Shown: positions 34,971 through 44,106 of the stretch, one piece after another
How positions within the stretch are numbered: position 1 is the first letter of the stretch
Layout: the number at the start of each line of letters is the position of its first letter
Assembly (NCBI GenBank): GCA_964276095.1
Contig: CAXYDR010000001.1
Location: 1,240,001-1,304,000, forward strand
Length of the DNA stretch: 64,000 nucleotides
Origin: GCA-2733415 sp964276095
Lineage (GTDB): Bacteria; Bacteroidota; Bacteroidia; Flavobacteriales; Flavobacteriaceae
Direction: 5' to 3'
Made by a program: the position numbers and the translations under genes
Notes under the pieces: model-generated
What the model saw: only the letters and a program-made list of their open reading frames with translations
Database searches by the model: none
What the model was told of the DNA's origin: nothing

Positions 34971-35154
34971 AACAACACCTATAAAATAACACGGGTTTTA
35001 GTTTTTTACACTAAAGCCTGTGTTTCTTTAATATATCGTCAAATCTTTTAGTTTGGTTTTTTTAAAACGACAAAAACAAAACATAAAAACTTTGGCTTGT
35101 ACCGACACGAAAATCTGCGGATTTTCTGCCCCGCACTATTCATAGCTAAACGTT
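34971..35154 (+). repeat. attC 38, L1 variant
   Basis: 184 bp; the hairpin is GTCAAATC-TTTTA-GTTTGG with altered pairs, and the spacer is shortened. Cassette 38 ends GTTAGCAAA/TTTGCTAAC pair. Confidence 0.92.
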
Positions 35155-35225
35155 AGCTGTAATACAAATTGACTATCAGATGATAACAGTAAAAAAAGCA
35201 ATTAAATTAATGCCAAAACTAATAA

Positions 35226-35705
35226 ATGATTAAAAATAAAATATTGAGTTCCCTAATTATTGTAATTACAATAACACTTGTGACAATATCATGTAAATCT
35301 GTAGAAAAAATTTGCTTTAATAATAAACTTGGCTGGAACCACAATATAGAAAGATTATTAGACACAAGTCGTGTATACATAGAAGTTGATATAGTAGATC
35401 AGAAAAAAGATACAAATGATTTATTTATAAAAAACTCAAGGCTTCATATCAAAAAATTCAAACCTGGAATTAAATTTTATAGAAATGGAAAATTTGCTTA
35501 TTTCACAGAAACCACTTCTGTCAAATATACAGAGAAAGCAATCTATGGTCAATATAGAGTCTATAATGATACAATACGACTCTGTAGACAATATTGGTCA
35601 GCACAAGCAGGGAAATATTACGCATCTAATTTTTTAATCATCAATGACAAAGGTTATATACAAAAAGAGTCAGGTGATGTTGTTGTATATTTTGAGAAAA
35701 AATAA
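35226..35705 (+). CDS. Cassette 39 lipoprotein of unknown function
   Basis: 159 residues; signal peptide ending TLVTISC, lipobox Cys near residue 23. Mature part with Cys residues in EKICFNN and RLCRQYW, a strand pair KFYRNGKFAYFTETTSVKYT, and YYASNFLIINDKGYIQKESGD. No family recognised. Envelope-located by its anchor. Confidence 0.72.
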   Translation: MIKNKILSSLIIVITITLVTISCKSVEKICFNNKLGWNHNIERLLDTSRVYIEVDIVDQKKDTNDLFIKNSRLHIKKFKPGIKFYRNGKFAYFTETTSVKYTEKAIYGQYRVYNDTIRLCRQYWSAQAGKYYASNFLIINDKGYIQKESGDVVVYFEKK

Positions 35706-35717
35706 AAAACTACAGCT

Positions 35718-35909
35718 AACAACACCTATAAATAATACGGGTTTTGGTGTGTGAAATCGGAAGTTTGGGTATATTTACAATCATCGCCAAATCTTTTAAT
35801 TTGGCTTTTTTAAAACGACAAAATTAAAAACAAAATCTAAAAGCTCATGGCTTGTGTCGACACGAAAATCCGCGGATTTTCTGCCCCGTACTATTCATAG
35901 CTAAACGTT
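35718..35909 (+). repeat. attC 39, L1 type
   Basis: 192 bp. Cassette 39 ends GTTAGCTGTA/TACAGCTAAC pair perfectly. Confidence 0.95.
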
Positions 35910-35979
35910 GTGGTTAATTAACAAAAACTAATCGTGAAATGTTATACTGACTCGATTATTTAACTAAAAATAATAAATT

Positions 35980-36153
35980 ATGTTTGGATTATTTAAAAAG
36001 AAATCAGAAATCGAGAAGCTTGACGACAAATATAAAGTATTATTAAAAGAAGCTCATAAATTGTCCACCTCCAACAGAAAATTAAGTGATGCCAAAACAG
36101 CTGAGGCAGATAAAGTGCTTAAACAAATTGAACAGTTGGAAAAGAATAATTAA
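35980..36153 (+). CDS. Cassette 40 Lacal_2735-family small protein
   Basis: 57 residues (MFGLFKKKSEIEKLDDKYKV... ending EQLEKNN). The MFGLFKKK start, LLKEAHKLSTSNRKLSD and ADKVLKQIEQL match the Lacal_2735 family of short flavobacterial proteins, usually chromosomal and of unknown function. Its presence in a cassette shows a core-type flavobacterial gene captured by the array. It is followed by about 190 bp of A/T-rich DNA before the attC in which I see no gene. Confidence 0.85.
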   Translation: MFGLFKKKSEIEKLDDKYKVLLKEAHKLSTSNRKLSDAKTAEADKVLKQIEQLEKNN

Positions 36154-36346
36154 AAACACGTAATGTAATAAACTTAATTATAAATAATCCACTAACAGAG
36201 ATTCTAAAATTGTATATAATAGGTTATTAAAGACTTAAATCTCTATTACATTCTTAGAACATATAGAAATTAATAATTTCAATAAAGAATATACCTTTTC
36301 CATTTATTACCAAATTAAAAGTGACACATATTAAAAAACTAACCAC

Positions 36347-36536
36347 AACAACACCTATAAATAATACGGGTTTTGGTGTTGAATTCGGGACGTAAGTGTA
36401 TCTTTACTTTTTCGCCAAACCTTTCAATTTGGCCTTTATAAAAATAACAGTCTAAAAACAAAACCGAGAAGCTTATGGCTCGTGTCGATACGAAAATCCG
36501 CGGATTTTCTGCCCGTACTATTCATAGCTAAACGTT
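36347..36536 (+). repeat. attC 40, L2 type
   Basis: 190 bp. Cassette 40 ends GTTGTGGTTA/TAACCACAAC pair, identical in sequence to those of cassette 5. Confidence 0.95.
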
Positions 36537-36553
36537 AGCAAACATTATAAAGT

Positions 36554-37132
36554 ATGCACCTAAAAACTTTTCCATCAATTTTTATTTTACTTTTTTTATC
36601 CACTTCTAACCTAGTTGTTTCTCAAACAATAGATCCTGTTGCTGTTGAAAAACTTAAAAAAACAATTGATGAATATATAAAAGAGAGAGAAAACAAAGTT
36701 TATGAGTTAATAGACAAACCAATACCTGAGTTTAACTTAACACTCTTAGAGGGAGGAAATATAACATCTGAATCATTAAAAGGAAAACCTACATTAATTT
36801 ATTTTTGGATTACCCATTGTCCTAATTGCGTGATAGACACACCAATTCTAAACAAAATAAAAACCGAATTTGGAAAACAAGTTAACTTTATTTCAATTAC
36901 GTTGCAAGACAAAATGAAAGTCAATCGGTACTTGTCGAAGCATGATTTTGATTTTACTCATGTAATTGGCGCGAGAAATTATAATGACAAAACTGGATTA
37001 GATCTTTATCCACAAGTTTGGATTTTAGACAAAAACTTGATGGTAAAAAGTATAGTAAAAACTGTTACAGCCAACGTAGAGTTTAAATCGAATATTGTAA
37101 ATACATTAATGGAATTAAAAAACGTTCGCTAA
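36554..37132 (+). CDS. Cassette 41 TlpA/AhpC-type thioredoxin-fold protein
   Basis: 192 residues with a signal peptide (MHLKTFPSIFILLFLSTSN... VVSQ). Residues about 55-185 make a TlpA-like fold: IPEFNLTLLEGGNITSESLK, then LIYFWITHCPNCVIDTP with C89 and C92, VNFISITLQD, and a P in LDLYPQVWILDKN near the active site. It is a periplasmic thiol-disulfide oxidoreductase. The stop codon is formed at the attC boundary. It is one of two thioredoxin-fold cassettes in the array. Confidence 0.87.
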   Translation: MHLKTFPSIFILLFLSTSNLVVSQTIDPVAVEKLKKTIDEYIKERENKVYELIDKPIPEFNLTLLEGGNITSESLKGKPTLIYFWITHCPNCVIDTPILNKIKTEFGKQVNFISITLQDKMKVNRYLSKHDFDFTHVIGARNYNDKTGLDLYPQVWILDKNLMVKSIVKTVTANVEFKSNIVNTLMELKNVR

Positions 37133-37320
37133 CAAAACCTATAAATAATACGGGTTTTAGTATGTAATCCGAGAAGTAATTTTATATTTACTTAGTCGCC
37201 AAATCTTTTAATTTGGCTTTTTTAAAACGACAAAACTAAAATCAAAACAAAAAGCTTATGGCTTGAGTCGACACGAAAATCCGCGGATTTTCTGCCCCGT
37301 AAAATTCATAGCTAAACGTT
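37131..37320 (+). repeat. attC 41, L1 type
   Basis: 190 bp. Cassette 41 ends GTTAGCAAAC/GTTCGCTAAC pair with one mismatch. Confidence 0.94.
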
Positions 37321-37336
37321 GTAGCCAATATAAAAA

Positions 37337-37693
37337 ATGAAGAAATTTCGATTAACCTTAATAACTGAAAATCAAAATTCTCCTGAAAAAGGAAAAAAGT
37401 TTGCGGAATCGATTAGCGAAACCTTAAATTATAAAAACGGATTTGAAATCTCTAAATATAATAAACTGACTAACTCATACCGGATTGAGATAATTGGAGA
37501 AATCACTGATGACACTAATTCTATTTCAGAATCTATTGAATTGACTGACCGAATTTGTTCTCCTTGGATTGTAAATTTTGACCGGATAGAAAATAATGTG
37601 GAACTTATGTTTAACAAAACGGACTCTTCAAATTATCGGGATAATAAATTTAATGTATTGAATTGGGCAAGTTTTGGTGTTGAAAACGAATAA
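37337..37693 (+). CDS. Cassette 42 small cytosolic protein of unknown function
   Basis: 118 residues, no signal peptide. Motifs: KKFRLTLITENQNSPEKGKK, YRIEIIGEITDDTNSISESI and CSPWIVNFDRIENNVELMFN. The alternating strand-helix pattern suggests a small ferredoxin-like or immunity-like fold, without firm assignment. Confidence 0.68.
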   Translation: MKKFRLTLITENQNSPEKGKKFAESISETLNYKNGFEISKYNKLTNSYRIEIIGEITDDTNSISESIELTDRICSPWIVNFDRIENNVELMFNKTDSSNYRDNKFNVLNWASFGVENE

Positions 37694-37701
37694 AAACTGG
37701 C

Positions 37702-37903
37702 AACAACAACAACAACAACAACAACACCTATAAATAATACGGGTTTGAGGCTTAACTAAAACGGAATCGTATATTTATGAAATCACCAAATCTTTTGATT
37801 TGGTTTTCAACAACAAAAAATAAAACAAAACACAAAAGCTTTGGCTTGTGTCGATACGAAAATCCGCGGATTTTCTGCCCCGTACTATTCATAGCCAAAC
37901 GTT
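37702..37903 (+). repeat. attC 42, diverged L1 with expanded AAC repeat
   Basis: 202 bp. The left end is (AAC)8 (37702-37725) instead of the usual two triplets. The hairpin is CCAAATC-TTTT-GATTTGG with a compensated pair, and the right arm reads CATAGCCAAACGTT. Cassette 42 ends GTTGTAGCCA/TGGCAACAAC pair with one mismatch. Confidence 0.9.
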
Positions 37904-37981
37904 ACAAACAATAAAAAAAAGAGAAAAGTGGTATAGTAATTGACAGCTATTTCCAATATTAATTACTTACAAAACTAATTT

Positions 37982-38566
37982 ATGAAAAAAATTATTCTTC
38001 CTCTTGTCCTCTCTTTAATCACTATTTATTCTTGTAACCAAGATGACGATCAAATCCTAATTCAAGAAAACACAAATGGTTTTTTTATTAACTCTGAATT
38101 CAAAAAAGTAAACAAAGGATATTATACTCCAGACTTATCAACTGAACAAGGTGATGATTTTCTAATAATCTTAACTGACGGAGAAATTGTATCATTTTTA
38201 ACAGATTCTAATGAATTTGAATTTAGTATCACTAGTACAAATTCTGTTGTTTTTAGAGGGATTCAGAACCCAAATAACCAGAATATTGCGGCAAATTTTG
38301 TTCCAAGTGATTCTTATGAGTTTAATTCTAGTAACGCTAGTTTTAGTTATGCTAGCTTTGAGTTTGATTGTGAATCAACTAATGGAGTTTTGCAAGCTTG
38401 TCAATATTTGACACAAATTGAAGACTCTACAATACCTAATATAGCTGTTATTGATATTGAATTTGATGGTCCAAATTCTAACTATATTATTAGTTATAAT
38501 ATTGAATTATCTGATGGCGTAAATATCAATGGACAATTTAACGGGGATCTAGAACATCTACAATAA
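37982..38566 (+). CDS. Cassette 43 lipoprotein of unknown function
   Basis: 194 residues; signal peptide MKKIILPLVLSLITIYSC with a lipobox followed by QDDD, a common outer-membrane sorting-like acidic stretch in Bacteroidota. The body is beta-rich (GFFINSEFKKVNKGYYTPDL, IAVIDIEFDGPNSNYIISYN, DGVNINGQFNGDLEHLQ). It resembles short flavobacterial exported lipoproteins that begin NGFFINSEF-like, often near calycin-like repeats. No function known. Confidence 0.73.
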   Translation: MKKIILPLVLSLITIYSCNQDDDQILIQENTNGFFINSEFKKVNKGYYTPDLSTEQGDDFLIILTDGEIVSFLTDSNEFEFSITSTNSVVFRGIQNPNNQNIAANFVPSDSYEFNSSNASFSYASFEFDCESTNGVLQACQYLTQIEDSTIPNIAVIDIEFDGPNSNYIISYNIELSDGVNINGQFNGDLEHLQ

Positions 38567-38585
38567 GAACAAAAAAACTGTTTGT

Positions 38586-38774
38586 AACAACACCTATAAA
38601 TAATACGCGTTTTGGTGCTTAATCCCAAAGGTTTTTCTACATTTACATAGTCGCCAAATCTTTTAATTTGGCTTTTTTAAAACGACAAACTAAAAACAAA
38701 ACAAAAAGCTTATGGCTTGTGTCGACACGAAAATCCGCGGATTTTCTGCACCGTACTATTCATAGCTAAACGTT
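38586..38774 (+). repeat. attC 43, L1 type
   Basis: 189 bp. Cassette 43 ends GTTACAAAC/GTTTGTAAC pair. Left arm has ATACGCG for ATACGGG. Confidence 0.94.
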
Positions 38775-39080
38775 GGCAACAATAGTCTTTTATCAATAAA
38801 ATATTTATCAACTCGGAATCGAAACCCTACTCTTTTGAGTTTGTGTTTAAAGCAAAAGAAAGTTAAAACCTCACATTTAAAAATAGTTGGAATTGTCTAT
38901 CATTTTAATCTTTGACTAGTTTGGTTTTTAAGTGTTCAAAAAACAACTAATTCCAAATCAAATTAAGTCGTTCAGACCTTTAGCCTGGCCACATTTACAA
39001 AAGTCAATCTCATGAGCGTACAATTTCTAAACGCTAAATTTTAAAAGCAAACGCTTGCCATTTTGAAAACTGTTGCCAAC
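38773..39080 (+). other. Non-coding cassette, family N1 copy 5
   Basis: About 307 bp. The hairpin here reads GAGTTTGTGTTTAAAGCAAA, with loop bases changed and stem kept. Confidence 0.75.
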
Positions 39081-39198
39081 AACATATAAAACGCATGCTT
39101 TTATAAGGTCATAAATCCCAAAGTAAGTGTATATTTACTATGTGATTGTCCTGCGGACAATCAGCCGTGCCTAAAGCACGACACTTTATATAAACGTT
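39078..39198 (+). repeat. attC 44, S type
   Basis: 121 bp with GCTTTTATAAGGTC in the left half. Hairpins intact. Confidence 0.93.
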
Positions 39199-39229
39199 GT
39201 GTGTAATGTAAAAACTCGAATAAAAAGGA

Positions 39230-39739
39230 ATGATTAACCAATTATCAGAAATTAAAAACGAGATTTACGACAAATGTGAGTTGCGAATATCTGAGTTAGA
39301 ATACGAATCTGAGAGCACAGAATATGCCGCTTGTAGTTTTAAACTCAATAGACTGAATATTATTTGTAGAAATGCTAAAATAACACCGAAAAAAATTGGC
39401 CAGTTCGTTACATTTTGGAAGAGAAACGTAAATGGACCAATAGAACCCTTTTTTGAAACTGACAGAATTGACTTTTATACTGTGAACGTACGGACTGAAA
39501 ACCAACGTGGACAATTTGTATTTCCAAAATCAGAGTTGATTAAAAAAGGAATCATCTCTACCCACAAAAAAGAAGGAAAAAGAGCTTTTCGAGTATACCC
39601 ATCTTGGGATATTGTGAAAAACAAACAAGCCAAGCGAACTCAAAAATGGCAATTAAATTATTTTTATGAAATCGGGGAATCTACTCAATTTAATAAGGTC
39701 AACGAACTATATAAAAACTACACACAACAACACCTATAA
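39230..39739 (+). CDS. Cassette 45 MepB-family protein
   Basis: 169 residues, soluble. ACSFKLNRLNIICRNAKITPKKIGQFV (described in part), FWKRNVNGPIEPF, FYTVNVRTENQRGQFVFPKS, and GKRAFRVYPSWD are the MepB family pattern. In Staphylococcus mepB sits beside the mepRA efflux genes but its role is unsettled. The frame runs past the recombination boundary, so the last residues (QQHL) are attC-derived. Preceded by an N1 cassette. Confidence 0.85.
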   Translation: MINQLSEIKNEIYDKCELRISELEYESESTEYAACSFKLNRLNIICRNAKITPKKIGQFVTFWKRNVNGPIEPFFETDRIDFYTVNVRTENQRGQFVFPKSELIKKGIISTHKKEGKRAFRVYPSWDIVKNKQAKRTQKWQLNYFYEIGESTQFNKVNELYKNYTQQHL

Positions 39740-39916
39740 TATAATACGGGTTTTGGTGTTAAATCCTAAGGTTTGTGTAAATTTACATAGTCGCCAAATC
39801 TTTTAATTTGGTATCTATAAATCGACAAGCTAAAATCAAAATCTAAAAGCTCATGGCTTGTGCCGACACGAAAATCCGCGGATTTTCTGCCCCCGTCCTA
39901 TTCATAGCTAAACGTT
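39726..39916 (+). repeat. attC 45, L1 variant
   Basis: 191 bp with CTATAATATAATACGGG and GGTATCTATAAATCGAC. Cassette 45 ends GTTGTGTGTA/TACACACAAC pair perfectly. Confidence 0.93.
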
Positions 39917-39930
39917 AGCAAAAATTTAAA

Positions 39931-40572
39931 ATGAAATACAATCTAATTAAAATATTATTTATATTAATTGGTTATTGTTCTTTTGGACAGATCAAAGAAA
40001 TTTACATGAATGATGATTTAGTCAATATTGTGAAATCCGAATTTGAAAAAAAAACCCAAGAAAAAACATATAATTTACGATTTGATTTAGATACCTTAAT
40101 TGTAAATGTAAAAGTAAAAAAGATTAAAAAGGGTCGTATTTCAGCTAGTAAACTTGACTCTATTAAAAAGACACTTACAAAAACTACAAACAAAAAAATA
40201 GCTGAAAATATTTTAGTTATTAACTACCATCCTGGTTTAGATAGATGTTTTTCTAACGCTAGAGAATCATTTTTAACGGATATACATGGTCGATATTTAA
40301 AGAGAATCAAAAAGTTTGATAATGTTAATCAATTCTTTATATACAAATCAGTAGAAGGAACCGAAAAATGTGGTGAAAAACTAAAGTGGTTTCCTGATCG
40401 AGATAATTTAATAGAACGAACATTCTTTCCTATAAATTATCCTTGTGGTAGTTTTGTTCTTATTGATGAAAATGGAAATTACTACATTACTAAAGGTGAA
40501 TATAATCTTGATGAAATTTTCCGTTTAATCAAAAAAAAAGAAAAAACATTTGCTAACAATACCTATAAATAA
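39931..40572 (+). CDS. Cassette 46 exported protein of unknown function
   Basis: 213 residues; signal peptide MKYNLIKILFILIGYCSFGQ. The mature part is basic and Lys-rich (TLIVNVKVKKIKKGRISASK) and contains three Cys (RCFSNAR, EKCGEKL, YPCGSF). The last residues NNTYK and stop come from the attC. The layout near the end, CGSFVLIDENGNYYITKGEY, recalls a thioredoxin-like tail without an active site. No firm family. Confidence 0.68.
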   Translation: MKYNLIKILFILIGYCSFGQIKEIYMNDDLVNIVKSEFEKKTQEKTYNLRFDLDTLIVNVKVKKIKKGRISASKLDSIKKTLTKTTNKKIAENILVINYHPGLDRCFSNARESFLTDIHGRYLKRIKKFDNVNQFFIYKSVEGTEKCGEKLKWFPDRDNLIERTFFPINYPCGSFVLIDENGNYYITKGEYNLDEIFRLIKKKEKTFANNTYK

Positions 40573-40745
40573 TACGGGTTTGTTGTGTGAATTTGAAAGC
40601 TTGTGTATATTTACATTTAACGCCAAATCTTTTAATTTGGCCTTTTTTAAAACGACAAAATAAAAACAAAATCTAAAAGCTCATGGCTTGTGTCGATACG
40701 AAAATACGCGGATTTTCTGCCCCGCACTATTCATAGCTAAACGTT
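40555..40745 (+). repeat. attC 46, L1 type
   Basis: 191 bp. The core palindrome is damaged (AAAATACGCGGATTTT). Cassette 46 ends GTTAGCAAA/TTTGCTAAC pair. Confidence 0.93.
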
Positions 40746-41020
40746 GGCAAATATAAATAAGGCTTAGTGTAAAGGATGTCCCTTATCATACATTAAGTAC
40801 TGATAAATATTTTACTTAAAACTTTAACCCTAAAGTAGCTTGTGCTTTTCTAACATCTCCTAGTGTCCCTTTGTCGGACCATGTAGTGTTTTGATTAATA
40901 ACCGAACGTATATTATATAGTATTTGTAACTTTGCTTACCCAAACGAATTGAAATGCACTTGATTATTTCTAAGCGGTGCAGTACGAGTTTGAGATAAAT
41001 GATAATTTGAAATTTAAATA

Positions 41021-41557
41021 ATGGCAATAATATACTGTACCCAAAAATTTGAAACTGTAGTTGGTAAAACACGTATAGTTAAATCGGATAAATCTTCTCC
41101 TCTTGGTAACTGGAACGCTAATGTGTTTATGGTTAGCAAGAAAAATTGTGTAATACTAATGAATGATGTTTCTTATTATTCTGTGCTTTTAATTGATTTT
41201 AAAAAAAATGATTTAATGAATTTCCATGAAGTATTTGCTGAGCGCTTTTTTAAGCAATTGGAAAATGATGAGATAAGCTTTCCATCTGAATTTACAGATA
41301 AAATCACGAAAGAGTTACAGCCTGTTTTTTTAACTACCAATAATAATAGAAAGGTATTGGGTGCTATACAGGATGCCACCCTTGATATGAAGAGATATAT
41401 TACCGAAGACTATAGTGACAATATTGATTATATAGACGTTGACGAATTGAATTCCAATATTAATGAAAAGATTATAAGCGTTCTTGGTAAAAAGAAACGT
41501 GGTTATGGGTATCCTAATGATGCAATACAGGAGTTGTTGAATAAGTTTTGTGCGTAG
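41021..41557 (+). CDS. Cassette 47 DUF6933-like protein
   Basis: 178 residues, soluble. The start AIIYCTQKFETVVG, then LGNWNANVFMVSKKNCVILMNDVSYYSVLLIDFKKNDL (quoted in part), resembles DUF6933 proteins (CTQK near the start, G.W.AN, r..C.lf.n..t). Function is unknown. The gene lies 275 bp into its cassette. That leader contains an A/T-rich stretch with TATATAGTATTTG near 40915-40925, which could be a promoter of the TAnnTTTG kind. Confidence 0.72.
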   Translation: MAIIYCTQKFETVVGKTRIVKSDKSSPLGNWNANVFMVSKKNCVILMNDVSYYSVLLIDFKKNDLMNFHEVFAERFFKQLENDEISFPSEFTDKITKELQPVFLTTNNNRKVLGAIQDATLDMKRYITEDYSDNIDYIDVDELNSNINEKIISVLGKKKRGYGYPNDAIQELLNKFCA

Positions 41558-41702
41558 CAGATTGGTATTGAGTTTTAAATCTCGTTTATAAAAAAGTAAT
41601 AGCGCTCATTTCTATAATTTCGATCCTGCTTGGTTGTGTGTTGCTGTAAAGAGGGAAATAATATATAGTCAATAAATTTAATTAAAAAATAAAAAATTTG
41701 CC

Positions 41703-41827
41703 AACAATGTATAAAAATAATTACTCGATTTTGGGCTTAACCAAAGGTAGTTGCAAGCTTATTACGTCTGATTTTCCTGCGGAAAATCCTCGCACGTAAA
41801 CCCGCAACTATTCTTATACGAGACGTT
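41703..41827 (+). repeat. attC 47, D type
   Basis: 125 bp, the second D-type site. It has GATTTTCCTGCGGAAAATC as an internal hairpin. Cassette 47 ends GTTGGCAAAT/ATTTGCCAAC pair perfectly. Confidence 0.88.
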
Positions 41828-41927
41828 GGCAACAATTCGGAAAAACGTATTACATCAACGAAATAGTATGTTCACTCATTCATCATTATTATTTAAATAA
41901 TAATTTTGAAAACAGATCAAAATTATT

Positions 41928-42755
41928 ATGAAAAGTAACCTAATGAATAGAAAATTACTGAATTTGACATTTCTTTTCTGCACAGTTCTAATGTTTGGAC
42001 AGGATTATGGATTAGAGGATTTTGATACAGATTCAATCCCAACTCAACAAAATCATTGGAAAGGTAAAAATTCAAAGACTCATTGGTTTATTGAGAAGAA
42101 AAGCGATTCAGTAAAAATTCGTCAAAACAATTACAACTATATCAAAGGTGATTCACTTCCATTTAGTCAAAAACAAATTGCAAAAAAAATAAAGAATCAC
42201 TATTCAATTAGAGTAGTTAAAAAAGTGAGTGATGGATATATTGTAGGTCTTAATGGTGGAGAGTTTGGAGGCGGTCTTTGGTTTATATCAAAAAACGGAA
42301 AGAAGTCCTATGAAATCTCTTCATACATTAGAGTACGACAGATTTTTGAATTTAACAATAAACTGTATGTCATTCGTGGACTTGCTCATTTAGGTTCGAG
42401 TTACGGTAGTATTTTTGAACTTAAAAAAGATAAAAAATGGAATATTTTAAAAAACTTTCAATTACCTGATGCGCCTAATTTTGTAATTATAGAAGATGAT
42501 AATATATTGATTCTTACAACAGAACATTTATTGAGCTTTGACAAAAATGAGAAGCTTACTGAAATTTTAAAAGCACCTTTTTACTGGGGAATGTTTTATC
42601 CATCTTCTGCAATTGTTGATTCGAATAATATTTACATCGCAATGAGAAAAGGAATTTTAAAAATATCTGAGTTTAAGAATAATCCAAATTATGAATGGTT
42701 AACAAAAAAACTGGTGGTAACAACACCTATAAATAATACGGGGTTCGGGCTGTAA
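41928..42755 (+). CDS. Cassette 48 exported protein, C-terminally truncated
   Basis: 275 residues as read; a second ATG at 41943 gives the signal peptide MNRKLLNLTFLFCTVLMFGQ. The mature part has repeat-like beta-propeller strands (GLWFISKNGKKSYEISSYIR, LYVIRGLAHLGSSYGSIFEL, NFVIIEDDNILILTTEHLLS). The reading frame runs straight into attC 48 and ends with NNTGFGL from attC bases. The cassette ends do not match (GTTGGCAAC versus GGTGGTAAC), so the gene has probably lost its 3' end by a deletion that joined two cassettes. Confidence 0.7.
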   Translation: MKSNLMNRKLLNLTFLFCTVLMFGQDYGLEDFDTDSIPTQQNHWKGKNSKTHWFIEKKSDSVKIRQNNYNYIKGDSLPFSQKQIAKKIKNHYSIRVVKKVSDGYIVGLNGGEFGGGLWFISKNGKKSYEISSYIRVRQIFEFNNKLYVIRGLAHLGSSYGSIFELKKDKKWNILKNFQLPDAPNFVIIEDDNILILTTEHLLSFDKNEKLTEILKAPFYWGMFYPSSAIVDSNNIYIAMRKGILKISEFKNNPNYEWLTKKLVVTTPINNTGFGL

Positions 42756-42907
42756 TTCCGAAGGTTTGTGTATATTTACTCAGTCGCCAAAACTTTTAAT
42801 ATTTGAGTTTTAAAGCGACTAAAATTAAAACAAATTTAAAGGCTTTGTCTTGTGTCGACACGAAAATCCGTGGATTTTCTGCCCCGCACTATTCATAGCT
42901 AAACGTT
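42719..42907 (+). repeat. attC 48, L3 type
   Basis: 189 bp. Left boundary GGTGGTAAC does not pair with the start of cassette 48; it matches the end of cassette 7 instead. Confidence 0.92.
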
Positions 42908-43212
42908 GGCAACAATAGTCTTTTATCAAAAAAATGTTTATCAACTCGGAATCGAACTCCTACTCTTTTGAGTTTGTCTATAAAGCAAAAGAAAGTTAAA
43001 ACCTCTCATTTAAAAATTGTTGGAAGTGCCTCTCATTTTACTCTTTGACTAGTTTGGCTTTTAAGTGTTAAAAAACAACTAATTTCTAATCAAATAAAGT
43101 CGTTCAGACCTTTAGCCTGGTCACATTTACAAAAGTCAATCTCATGAGCGTACAATTTCTAAACGCTAAATTTTAAAAGCCAACGCTTGCTATTTTGAAA
43201 ACTGTTGCCAAC
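42906..43212 (+). other. Non-coding cassette, family N1 copy 6
   Basis: About 306 bp. Ends GTTGGCAAC/GTTGCCAAC pair. Differences from other copies are mostly single bases, such as TTTGGCTTTTAAGTG. Confidence 0.75.
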
Positions 43213-43330
43213 AACATATAAAACGCATGCTTTTATAAGGTCATAAATTCAAAAGGAAGTGTATATATACTATGTGATTGTCCTGCGGACAATCAGCCGT
43301 GCCTAAAGCACGACACTTTATATAAACGTT
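43210..43330 (+). repeat. attC 49, S type
   Basis: 121 bp; the GTATATATAC variant of the central motif. Opens the largest cassette of the array. Confidence 0.92.
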
Positions 43331-43346
43331 GTACACTATTAAAAAT

Positions 43347-44024
43347 ATGACCCCAGCTATAATTAACTTAATCGAAGCAGAGAAAAAAGCAGAACTCTTA
43401 TTTAAAGAAATTGAAAACCGAGATCTTATCATTCCAGGAAAAACTGAACGTCAATTAAATACTGAAGTTTTTAATTTGGCATTTGAGTTATTTGGAATTA
43501 AAAAGTTTTGGCATAAACGAATTGTTCGGTCAGGTGAAAATACATTACTCCCCTACAAAGAAAATCCACCCGATTTAACAATTCAAGAAGATGATATTAT
43601 GTTTTTTGATTTTGGCCCTGTGTTTGAAGACTGGGAAGCAGATGTAGGAAAGACTTATGTACTTGGAAACAATCCAAAAAAACTAAAACTAAAACGGGAT
43701 GTAGAACTAGCCTGGAAAGAAGGAAAAGAATACTACGACCAAAATAAACACCAATTAACAGGAGCTGATTTTTATAGCTATACTAGAGAATTAGCTAAAA
43801 AATATGGATGGGAATATGGAAATAATCATTGTGGCCATTTAATTGGTAATTTTCCTCATGAAAAAATTCTAGGTGAAGAAGAAATCAATTATATCCACCC
43901 CAATAATGATTTGTTAATGAAAGAAAAAGATATAAATGGAGAGGAACGGTTTTGGATTTATGAAATTCACTTTATTGACAAAGAACTTAAAATAGGTGGT
44001 TTTTTTGAGCAATTGTTATCTTAA
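43347..44024 (+). CDS. Cassette 50 M24 (aminopeptidase P-like) metallopeptidase-family protein
   Basis: 225 residues from ATG 43347. The creatinase/aminopeptidase fold is seen in FFDFGPVFEDWEADVGKTYV, with the paired Asp ligands, then ELAKKYGWEYGNNHCGHLIGNFPHE, with the His region, and two Glu-rich strands (GEERFWIYEIHF). It should cleave an X-Pro peptide or act as a creatinase-type hydrolase. It is the first gene of a 4.06-kb four-gene cassette, and its short N-terminus (no extra domain) is typical for single-domain M24 enzymes. Confidence 0.85.
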   Translation: MTPAIINLIEAEKKAELLFKEIENRDLIIPGKTERQLNTEVFNLAFELFGIKKFWHKRIVRSGENTLLPYKENPPDLTIQEDDIMFFDFGPVFEDWEADVGKTYVLGNNPKKLKLKRDVELAWKEGKEYYDQNKHQLTGADFYSYTRELAKKYGWEYGNNHCGHLIGNFPHEKILGEEEINYIHPNNDLLMKEKDINGEERFWIYEIHFIDKELKIGGFFEQLLS

Positions 44025-44106
44025 CATATCATGTGTCAAAACAACTAAAAAATCAATCAATGCAAATCATTAATGAAATTTTAAAATAAAAAATAGCATC
44101 ATTAAA

